A stretch of 16,641 bases of DNA from positions 1 through 16,641 of the forward strand of contig CAKOIY010000015.1 in assembly GCA_934087515.1 (NCBI GenBank), read 5' to 3'. This DNA comes from an uncultured Bacilli bacterium (lineage in GTDB: Bacteria; Bacillota_I; Bacilli_A; RF39; UBA660). The translations under genes and the position numbers were made by a program. Position 1 is the stretch's first letter. Each line of letters begins with the position of its first letter. Of the stretch, positions 6,090 through 12,234 are shown one piece after another. The notes beneath the pieces were generated by a model. The model was not told the origin of the DNA. It was given only the letters and a program-made list of their open reading frames with translations, and searched no databases.

Positions 6090-7232
6090 ATGGATGGATT
6101 TACACTTAGTGAAAGAATAAAAACAATATTTGAAACAATAATTTCATCTTCATTTTTTATAACTCTTTTAGTTATTTTAGTATTTACAATAACTATTTTA
6201 ATAATAAATGCAAAGGTCAAGAGTAAAGCCCCAAAAATAATAGCAATTGCATCATATATATTGTTGATGATTTTAGTATTAGCAAGATATGGTGGTTATG
6301 TATTAGCAATAAATGATAGTGTAGTAGATAAATTTTTTAAAGCTATGTATTTTCCCAATTTAGTAGTTTATTTATCAATGTTACTTATTAGTTTATTATT
6401 GTTAGCTTTAAACTTTGTTGATACTCATTATACACAAATAACAAAGTTATTTAATATAATATGTTTTGCTCTAATTTGGTTTTTCTTTGTATTAGTACTT
6501 GATTCTGCAAAAAGTTATGGAATAAATATATATGAAATAACTGATATATATTCAAATAGCACAATGATGATTTTGTTGCAAGCTAGTATGTGTGTATTCT
6601 TTATTTGGCTTGGTATCCTCATTATGAATTTTGTCGTAAGAAAATTAACTTATAAGTTAGATAATAAACCCAAAAGTAATGAATACAATATGAATGATAA
6701 TTATAGTTATAATGAAAGTAATAATTATCAAGATTATAATTTAAATGAACAAAATAATAGTTATACCAATCAAAGTTATGAGATGAATAATTATCAAAAT
6801 AGTAATAACTATGTTGATAGCAGTAATATTAATACAAATAATACTATTAATAATAACTTTAATAATGATAGTTATCAGGAAATAAATAATTATAATAATA
6901 CTAATAATACTTATAACAATGTTTCTAATAGTTATAATAACTATAGTAATACTAATTATCAAAATAGTGATTATAATAATAATTATGGACAAAACAATAA
7001 TTATCAAAATAATAATGCTTATGGTAATGTTAATTATAATAATATAGATAATAAAATTAATAGTAAAAAATCTATTGTTAATATATTTAAAAGAAATAAA
7101 AATAAAGATAATGATGATGAGATAGTACAATTTAGTGATGAAGATTTTAAGAATAGTTATTTAGATATGCAAAAGTATGATAAAAATGATGAGATAAATC
7201 AAATAATGAATAATAAGCATTTGGATTCTTGA
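6090..7232 (+). CDS. Five-helix membrane protein with a long Asn/Tyr-rich cytoplasmic tail
   Basis: A 380-residue protein, family not recognised. Likely membrane helices are at about 18-40, 48-66, 88-110, 119-137 and 158-182. The basic loops KVKSK after helix 1 and RKLTYK after helix 5 suggest that the N-terminus is outside and the tail inside. Residues ~198-322 are a low-complexity stretch made mainly of Asn, Tyr, Ser, Thr and Gln, resembling a prion-like disordered region. It is followed by a basic patch (KKSIVNIFKRNKNK, 326-339) and an acidic end with DDEIVQFSDEDF, which looks like a conserved docking segment. A strong AAAAGGAGGGG (6073-6083) precedes ATG 6090, and the gene follows the sortase gene closely, so co-transcription is likely. 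A role in envelope or cell division scaffolding is conceivable but not shown. Confidence 0.8.
   Translation: MDGFTLSERIKTIFETIISSSFFITLLVILVFTITILIINAKVKSKAPKIIAIASYILLMILVLARYGGYVLAINDSVVDKFFKAMYFPNLVVYLSMLLISLLLLALNFVDTHYTQITKLFNIICFALIWFFFVLVLDSAKSYGINIYEITDIYSNSTMMILLQASMCVFFIWLGILIMNFVVRKLTYKLDNKPKSNEYNMNDNYSYNESNNYQDYNLNEQNNSYTNQSYEMNNYQNSNNYVDSSNINTNNTINNNFNNDSYQEINNYNNTNNTYNNVSNSYNNYSNTNYQNSDYNNNYGQNNNYQNNNAYGNVNYNNIDNKINSKKSIVNIFKRNKNKDNDDEIVQFSDEDFKNSYLDMQKYDKNDEINQIMNNKHLDS
6681..7055 (+). repeat. Low-complexity Asn/Tyr codon tract
   Basis: This 375-base part of the 6090 gene is built almost wholly of AAT, TAT, AGT, ACT and CAA codons in irregular order. It reads as an in-frame low-complexity coding tract without a fixed repeat unit. 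It gives a spurious Ile-rich open frame on the opposite strand because AAT reads as ATT there. Confidence 0.85.
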
Positions 7233-7234
7233 CT

Positions 7235-7260
7235 CCTGTAAAACATTTTACAGGTTTTCT
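7235..7260 (+). terminator. Intrinsic terminator of the sortase unit
   Basis: CCTGTAAA (7235-7242) pairs with TTTACAGG (7247-7254) around ACAT, followed by TTTTCTTTTG. It begins two bases after the stop TGA 7230-7232. Its T-rich tail overlaps the -35 region of the transketolase promoter. Confidence 0.88.
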
Positions 7261-7261
7261 T

Positions 7262-7288
7262 TTGTTTTGGTGATTAATTTGATATAAT
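7262..7288 (+). promoter_or_regulatory. Transketolase promoter
   Basis: TATAAT (7283-7288) is a perfect -10; the best -35 is TTGTTT (7262-7267) with a short 15-base spacer. Predicted +1 near G7296 gives a 20-nt leader that holds the strong Shine-Dalgarno AAGGAGG (7301-7307). Confidence 0.6.
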
Positions 7289-7315
7289 AATTTATGGAAG
7301 AAGGAGGAGCATTAT

Positions 7316-9322
7316 ATGACATTTGTTAATGTTGGCAAGAAACTTAGTGATAATTCTTTAGATTTAAAAGTAATAAATAATATAAAGGCATTAGGAATAG
7401 ATATGATAAATGAGGCTGGTTCTGGTCATCCTGGAATTGTGCTTGGAGCATCTCCGATAATGTATAGATTATATAGTAATCATTTAGTATTTGATTCAAA
7501 AAATTCAGATTGGGTTAATAGAGATAGATTTGTTATGTCGTGTGGACATGGGTCTGCACTTTTATATGCAACACTTTTTATGAGTGGGTTTGATTTGACG
7601 ATAAAAGATTTAAAAGAATTTAGAAAATATGGGTCTAAGACACCAGGACATCCTGAAGTTGGGGTTACTCCTGGAGTTGATGCTTCGACTGGGCCTTTAG
7701 GACAAGGTTTAGGAAATGCAGTGGGTATGGCTATAGGAGAGGCTTATTTAAATCAAAAATTTAAGAATTTAAAGAGTAGTTTAATTAATCATTATACTTA
7801 TGCTTTAGTAAGTGATGGTGATTTAATGGAAGGTGTCTCCTCAGAGGTTGCATCTTTAGCTGGAGATCTTGGACTAGGAAAGTTAATTGTTTTATATGAT
7901 GCTAATAATGTAAGTTTAGATGGTTCACTAGATGATGTCTTTAGTGAAAATGTATTAGATAAATATAAAGCAATGGGGTGGGATACTCATAACTTAGATG
8001 ATGCTTATGATTTTGAAACTTTTGATAGTTTAATTGAGAAAAGTAAAAGCGTGAGTGATAAACCATCTCTAATAAGAATAAAAACTATTATTGGTAAAGA
8101 TTCTAAATATCAAAATACTAATTTAGTACATGGTAAACCCTTATCTAAAGAAGATATAAAAAGAGTAAAGAAAAAGTTAGGAATAAGAGATGTACCTTAT
8201 ACAGTTTTATCTGATGCTTGTAATTATATGAAAGATAATATTGAAAGTAGAAATAAGCAAGCAATTGCTAAATGGCAAAAAACTTATGAAAGATTAATTA
8301 ATAAGTTAGATAAAAGTTTAGTTAATGATTTTGAAAATATAGTTTCTTTAAATAAAAAAATTGATTTAAAAAATAGTATTTTTAAATTTAATCCTGAAAA
8401 GGAATATACTGGTAGAGATATGGGTCAATTAGTGATAAATAAGTTAAAGCATAAAGATGTTATGTGTTTAATGACTGATACCGGTACTTCTACTAAAGCT
8501 ATGTTTAAAGAAAAAGAAAGATTTACTAAAAAGAATAGAACAGGCAAAAATATTGAATGTGGTGTTAGAGAATTAGGCGCAAGTGTTATAGCAAATGGCC
8601 TTGAATTAATGGGAATTAGGACTATTACTTCGACATTTTTAGCATTTTCTAATTATATGATACCTAGTATTAGAATGGCTAGTTTAATGAATTTAAGTAA
8701 TATATATATCTTTACTCATGATAGTGTTTTAATTGGGGAAGATGGTCCTAGTCATCAACCAATAGAGCAAATTGACATGCTTAGATTAATTCCAAATGTT
8801 AATGTATTTAGACCATGTGATAGGAATGAAATAATAGGTAGTTTTCAAAATGCCCTTAATAAAAGTGGCCCAACAGTAATAGTGCTTAGTAAAGATATTT
8901 TACCATTATGTGAACATACTGATATTAAAAAGACAATGTCTGGTGGATATGTTCTTAAAGGTAAATCAAAGGAAATGTCTTTAATAGCAAGCGGTTCTGA
9001 TGTAAAACTTGCTTTAGATATTCATTCTACTTTGGAAAAACATATGATAAAGTCTAGAGTAGTAAGTATTCCTTCACTTGAAGAATTTATGAAATTAAAT
9101 AGTGATGAACGTGAAAAAATACTACCAAAAGATAGTTTTAAGGTAGTAATAGAATTATCTTCATGTAGTAGTTATTATAGATTGTTAAATGATAGTGATT
9201 TAGTGTTTAATGTAAAAAATTACATGAAGAGTGGAAATAAATATTCAATAATACATAGATTATCTTATGATGTTGATAGTATTACAAAAGAAATATTAGA
9301 TAGTTTTAAGCAAAGAACGTAG
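7316..9322 (+). CDS. tkt: Transketolase
   Basis: A 668-residue, full-length thiamine-diphosphate enzyme (EC 2.2.1.1) of the non-oxidative pentose phosphate pathway, moving two-carbon units between ketose and aldose phosphates. N-terminal ThDP domain: AGSGHPG (34-40), SCGHGSALLY (75-84), GPLGQGLGNAVG (126-137), and the ThDP/metal motif SDGDLMEG (166-173, with Ser where Gly is usual) followed by NN (197-198). Pyrimidine domain: GVREL with the conserved Glu (E418), FLAFSNYMIPSIR (441-453), and THDSVLIGEDGPSHQPIEQ (467-485) with substrate-binding His residues. A C-terminal transketolase domain follows to 668. ATG 7316 has AAGGAGG upstream. It has its own promoter. The last 17 bases overlap the convergent YqfQ-like gene. 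Only one transketolase-family gene is present and it is not split. Confidence 0.97.
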   Translation: MTFVNVGKKLSDNSLDLKVINNIKALGIDMINEAGSGHPGIVLGASPIMYRLYSNHLVFDSKNSDWVNRDRFVMSCGHGSALLYATLFMSGFDLTIKDLKEFRKYGSKTPGHPEVGVTPGVDASTGPLGQGLGNAVGMAIGEAYLNQKFKNLKSSLINHYTYALVSDGDLMEGVSSEVASLAGDLGLGKLIVLYDANNVSLDGSLDDVFSENVLDKYKAMGWDTHNLDDAYDFETFDSLIEKSKSVSDKPSLIRIKTIIGKDSKYQNTNLVHGKPLSKEDIKRVKKKLGIRDVPYTVLSDACNYMKDNIESRNKQAIAKWQKTYERLINKLDKSLVNDFENIVSLNKKIDLKNSIFKFNPEKEYTGRDMGQLVINKLKHKDVMCLMTDTGTSTKAMFKEKERFTKKNRTGKNIECGVRELGASVIANGLELMGIRTITSTFLAFSNYMIPSIRMASLMNLSNIYIFTHDSVLIGEDGPSHQPIEQIDMLRLIPNVNVFRPCDRNEIIGSFQNALNKSGPTVIVLSKDILPLCEHTDIKKTMSGGYVLKGKSKEMSLIASGSDVKLALDIHSTLEKHMIKSRVVSIPSLEEFMKLNSDEREKILPKDSFKVVIELSSCSSYYRLLNDSDLVFNVKNYMKSGNKYSIIHRLSYDVDSITKEILDSFKQRT

Positions 9323-9707
9323 GAGCATTACCTTGTTCTTTTTTTTCTGTATTATTGGTGTTATTGTAAGTATTATTATTTGTGTTAGTAGTAGTTTTAT
9401 CTTTTGAGTTTATTTCTTTAACTACACGAAACATAGTTCTTGCATTATTCCATATAGGTTTTACTTGGTAAAAGACAGGTATTGCTTGATTTATTACTCC
9501 AAGAGTTTTACTAGCACCATTTAAGATCCCTGAAAATGTAACTTTTGATGCTCCAACAGTTGTAGCAGCAGCACTTCCAAGTTTTGATCCGCCAAGTAAT
9601 GAACTAAATCTAGGCAGTGGGGCAGCAGTACTCATAATACCAGAATTAAGTGGAGCAGCACGCATAAATGAAGAATTTGGATTAAAATAAGTATAATTAT
9701 TATTCAT
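9306..9707 (-). CDS. YqfQ/VrrA-like spore protein
   Basis: A 133-residue protein with a disordered Asn/Ser/Pro start (1-33), a Gly/Ala/Ser-rich segment with SSLLGGSKLGSAAA (35-48), a core at 57-100 (FSGILNGASKTLGVINQAI, then PVFYQVKPIWNNARTMF), and an Asn/Thr-rich tail (104-120). The core resembles the YqfQ/VrrA family of Bacillus, where a TQKVLxxAQQxxPMVQQYGPLVKN-like stretch follows Gly-rich sequence. YqfQ is a spore-associated protein of unknown mechanism, so this fits the sporulation genes nearby; the resemblance is by eye. An open frame extends to 9755, but ATG 9707-9705 is preceded by AGGAGG (9719-9714) six bases upstream and is the likely start. Its 3' end overlaps transketolase and also encodes the transketolase terminator. 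Confidence 0.68.
   Translation of the reverse strand: MNNNYTYFNPNSSFMRAAPLNSGIMSTAAPLPRFSSLLGGSKLGSAAATTVGASKVTFSGILNGASKTLGVINQAIPVFYQVKPIWNNARTMFRVVKEINSKDKTTTNTNNNTYNNTNNTEKKEQGNAPTFFA
9312..9346 (+). terminator. Transketolase terminator, inside the convergent coding sequence
   Basis: AAAGAAC (9312-9318) pairs with GTTCTTT (9335-9341); an inner AGG/CCT helix (9321-9323 with 9331-9333) closes a 7-base loop, and the T-run continues to 9346. The tkt stop TAG (9320-9322) lies inside the hairpin. On the minus strand the same bases code for the C-terminal residues of the YqfQ-like protein. Confidence 0.65.
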
Positions 9708-9713
9708 AGAAAA

Positions 9714-9753
9714 CCTCCTAATACAATATATGTAATAAAACAAAAAATGTAAC
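9714..9753 (-). promoter_or_regulatory. Promoter fused to Shine-Dalgarno, YqfQ-like gene
   Basis: Minus strand: GTTACA (9753-9748), 17 bases, TATATT (9730-9725), 6 bases, GGAGG (9718-9714), ATG 9707. Predicted +1 is the first G of GGAGG, an 11-nt leader. CATATATT at 9732-9725 also fits the -10 of a mother-cell sigma factor (CATAnAnT), so sporulation control is possible. Confidence 0.5.
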
Positions 9754-9792
9754 AATTAAGAAGAACTTTTGATATTAAGAAAACTTTACAAA

Positions 9793-9850
9793 TTCTAGGA
9801 AAAACAATAGATATTTTCTAGAAAATAAAAAATTTTTAATTATAATTAAA
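9793..9850. repeat. Two inverted repeats between divergent promoters
   Basis: TTCTAGGAAAA (from 9793) pairs with TTTTCTAGAA (9814-9823) apart from one bulged G, and TTTAATTATAATTAAA (9835-9850) is a perfect 16-base palindrome. They lie between the YqfQ-like and pilC-like promoters. No T-run follows in either direction that would make a convincing terminator. An operator is possible, but chance is a real alternative in such AT-rich DNA. Confidence 0.4.
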
Positions 9851-9882
9851 TCGTAAAATAAATAATTTTTACCTCTTTCAAG

Positions 9883-9911
9883 TTGACTATATTTTGTAAG
9901 TGGGGTAAAAT
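9883..9911 (+). promoter_or_regulatory. Promoter of the pilC-pilD-like unit
   Basis: TTGACT (9883-9888), 17 bases, TAAAAT (9906-9911); +1 near G9918. The leader is about 22 nt and holds GGAGGTG (9928-9934), five bases before ATG 9940. An in-frame TTG at 9883 is the -35 itself and so cannot be the start codon. Confidence 0.75.
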
Positions 9912-9939
9912 TAATGTGATAATAGGTGGAGGTGTACTT

Positions 9940-11301
9940 ATGAATGGACAAAATCAAAATTTAAATGATGTGCCGGAATATAATAGTGAAAACGTTAATA
10001 TGCAAAATGTAGAACAACCAGTTCAAGAAGAAAGAGTAGAACAAGTTTTAACATCAACAAAAGAAGGGTTAAAAGCTGATACTTTAAAAAGTAAAAAAGT
10101 AAAGTATAAATATAGAGTAGAAAATCAAAAAGGTAAAAAGTTTTATGGTTATTTAGATGCTTATAATCAGGCTGAGGTAATTTCTTATCTTGAGAATGAG
10201 GGTTATAAAATAATCAAGATTGAGGCCCAAAACTCAGTACTTAATATGCAGATAGGAAGTGGTAAGTTAAGTTATTCAGAATTATCATTTTTACTTACTC
10301 AGTTATCTACATATTTAAAAGCAGGAATTCCTTTGATAGATTCAGTAAGAATTTTAGAAAAACAATCTGTTAAGGCTGAAAAAAAGAGAATTTATTCTAA
10401 TATTATTTATGAATTATCTAAAGGAGAAAGTTTTTCTAGTGCGTTAGCATCACAAGGAAGTGCTTTTCCATTATTGCTTATTAACATGGTAAGAACTGCT
10501 GAATTAACAGGAGATTTGCCTGAAATACTTGATGATATGAGAGATTATTATGAAGCTATAGATAAAACAAGAAAAGCTGCTATTAGTTCTATGATCTATC
10601 CATCAATACTATTTGTATTTGCAATATGTGTACTTGTTTTTATATTAGCATATGTAATTCCATCGTTTGTATCTCTTTTCAATCAACAAAATGTAGAACT
10701 TCCGGCAATTACAAAAATTGTTTTAGCAACTAGTGGTTTCCTAACAGCACATAAGTTTATAATAATTGGAGTTTTAGTAGGACTTGTTGTAGGATATATA
10801 TTGTTATTTAAATATGTAAAAGGATTTAGAAAGACTATGCAAACTATTGCAATGAAATTACCTGGTTTTGGTAAGATTATTATTTATAGAGAAGTTGCTA
10901 TGTTTACTAAGACATTTGCTTCTTTACTAAATCACAATGTATTTATTACAGATTCTATGACAATACTTAGTTCTGTTTCTAATAATGAAGTATTTAAAGA
11001 TATAATTAATGAGTCATTAGAGTATTTAGCTAAAGGCGCTAAGATAAGTGATGCTTTTGAAGATAAATGGGCTTTTCCAATTGTTGCTTATGAAATGTTA
11101 GTTACTGGTGAAAATACTGGTAGACTACCTATGATGATGAGTTATGTTGCAGATTATTATCAAGATTTACATGCTAATCTAGTTAAAAGAATAAATACTT
11201 TTATAGAACCATTACTTATTATATTTATAGCAATTATAGTTGGTATAATTGTTGTATCAGTAGTTATTCCAATGTTTGGTATGTATGATGCCGTATTATA
11301 G
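9940..11301 (+). CDS. Type II secretion / type IV pilus inner membrane protein (PilC/GspF/ComGB-like)
   Basis: A 453-residue protein. Residues 1-55 are a hydrophilic, Gln/Asn/Glu-rich leader. Residues 57-95 form the small N-terminal domain seen in PilC (YKYRVENQKGKKFYGYL onward). Two T2SF domains follow, at about 115-235 (QLSTYLKAGIPLIDSV, RTAELTGDLPEIL) and 318-440 (FASLLNHNVFITDSM, TGENTGRLPMMM). Membrane helices are near 221-243, 272-290 and 421-445, the usual three-helix plan. Such proteins form the platform on which the ATPase and pseudopilins assemble, for pili or for DNA uptake as ComGB in Bacillus. The prepilin peptidase gene follows after nine bases. No ATPase or pilin gene is in the window, so the rest of the machine must be elsewhere. 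The start at 9940 is set by GGAGGTG and by the promoter position. Confidence 0.92.
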   Translation: MNGQNQNLNDVPEYNSENVNMQNVEQPVQEERVEQVLTSTKEGLKADTLKSKKVKYKYRVENQKGKKFYGYLDAYNQAEVISYLENEGYKIIKIEAQNSVLNMQIGSGKLSYSELSFLLTQLSTYLKAGIPLIDSVRILEKQSVKAEKKRIYSNIIYELSKGESFSSALASQGSAFPLLLINMVRTAELTGDLPEILDDMRDYYEAIDKTRKAAISSMIYPSILFVFAICVLVFILAYVIPSFVSLFNQQNVELPAITKIVLATSGFLTAHKFIIIGVLVGLVVGYILLFKYVKGFRKTMQTIAMKLPGFGKIIIYREVAMFTKTFASLLNHNVFITDSMTILSSVSNNEVFKDIINESLEYLAKGAKISDAFEDKWAFPIVAYEMLVTGENTGRLPMMMSYVADYYQDLHANLVKRINTFIEPLLIIFIAIIVGIIVVSVVIPMFGMYDAVL

Positions 11302-11310
11302 GTAATAATT

Positions 11311-12087
11311 ATGAATAGTTTAGATATAATATATTTAATAATATTCTTTATATTAGGGTTGGTATTTGGTTCATTTTATAACGTTGTAGGATTAAGACTT
11401 TGTAAGAAGGAAAGCTTAGTTTTTCCTTCTAGTCATTGTCCTAAATGCAATCATAAACTTAAGTTTTATGAACTTGTTCCTGTATTTTCTTATATATTTT
11501 TAAAAGGAAAATGTAAAAATTGTAAAGAAAAGATAAGCATTATGTACCCAGTTATAGAGTTTTTAACAGGAATACTTTTTGCTTTAAGTTATTATGTTTA
11601 TGGAATTAGTCCAGAGTTAATACTTTCTTGTTTACTTTGTTCTTTATTTATTATAGTAACTGTAACAGATTTAAATTATTATATAATTCCAGATAGTATT
11701 ATAGTATTCTTTGGAATAAGTATATTTATTTATAATATATTTACTAAAGGAATACTTGATGCTTGTACTTATGTAGTTTATGGGGCTATTATGTTTTTAC
11801 TTATGTTTTCCTTAATGAAACTTGGCAATTTTCTATTTAAAGAAGAAAGTTTAGGTGGAGGAGATATAAAATTAATGGCTATACTAGGAATGACTGTAAA
11901 ACCTTTAGTAGCAGTTTTATCTTTATCACTAGGAGCTTTTTTAGCACTTCCTGGTTCACTTTATTTATTAATTAAAAATAAAGATAAAATAATTCCCTTT
12001 GGACCATTCATAGTAGGAGCTTTTATAATAGTAATGTTATTAGGAATAGATACAAGTGATATAATTAATTATTTAATGAATAAATAA
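11311..12087 (+). CDS. Prepilin peptidase (type IV leader peptidase, PilD/ComC-like)
   Basis: A 258-residue polytopic membrane protein, the normal family length. The N-terminal domain has LGLVFGSFYNVVGLRL (15-30) and two CxxC pairs, SHCPKC (C43, C46) and CKNC (C68, C71), likely binding zinc and used in N-methylation in many relatives. The two catalytic aspartates of this aspartic protease family are in VTDLNYYIIPD (D120) and the hallmark GGGDIK (D185). It cleaves the leader of prepilins, and often methylates the new N-terminus, so that pilins enter the filament. ATG 11311 follows the pilC-like stop by nine bases, with AGGTAAT overlapping that stop as a weak ribosome binding site, so translation is probably coupled. 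A terminator starts at its stop codon, closing a two-gene unit. Confidence 0.95.
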   Translation: MNSLDIIYLIIFFILGLVFGSFYNVVGLRLCKKESLVFPSSHCPKCNHKLKFYELVPVFSYIFLKGKCKNCKEKISIMYPVIEFLTGILFALSYYVYGISPELILSCLLCSLFIIVTVTDLNYYIIPDSIIVFFGISIFIYNIFTKGILDACTYVVYGAIMFLLMFSLMKLGNFLFKEESLGGGDIKLMAILGMTVKPLVAVLSLSLGAFLALPGSLYLLIKNKDKIIPFGPFIVGAFIIVMLLGIDTSDIINYLMNK

Positions 12088-12109
12088 AGCTTTATATGGC
12101 TTTTTTTTT
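12086..12109 (+). terminator. Intrinsic terminator of the pilC-pilD-like unit
   Basis: AAAGC (12086-12090) pairs with GCTTT (12099-12103), possibly extended by a T-G pair, and the T-run continues to 12109. The stem begins within the stop codon TAA (12085-12087). Confidence 0.72.
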
Positions 12110-12189
12110 ATAATATAAATGCTATTTATTTATTCGTATATGTTTAATAGTATTTTTTATAGAATTATATTTATAAAATTTGAATTTCG

Positions 12190-12230
12190 TTGTATATCTT
12201 TGTTTTTTGTTTTATAATTAATATGGTGGT
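12190..12230 (+). promoter_or_regulatory. Promoter fused to Shine-Dalgarno, polA
   Basis: TTGTAT (12190-12195), 17 bases, TATAAT (12213-12218), 6 bases, GGTGGT (12225-12230), 4 bases, ATG 12235. The predicted +1 is the first G of GGTGGT, a 10-nt leader. The in-frame ATG at 12223 would straddle the transcription start. Confidence 0.7.
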
Positions 12231-12234
12231 AAAA

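Noticed and set aside
6681..7055. CRISPR-like or tandem repeat array
   Set aside because: The repeats have no constant unit or spacers; they are in-frame low-complexity codons of a membrane protein.
6741..7130. Open frame of 129 codons on the minus strand, almost all Ile
   Set aside because: It is the mirror of the Asn/Tyr-rich tract of the 6090 gene (AAT reads ATT). Composition is not that of a real protein and it has no ribosome binding site.
9775..9957. Minus-strand open frame of 60 codons in the divergent intergenic region
   Set aside because: It runs antisense over the pilC promoter and start, has no Shine-Dalgarno and looks like translated AT-rich spacer.
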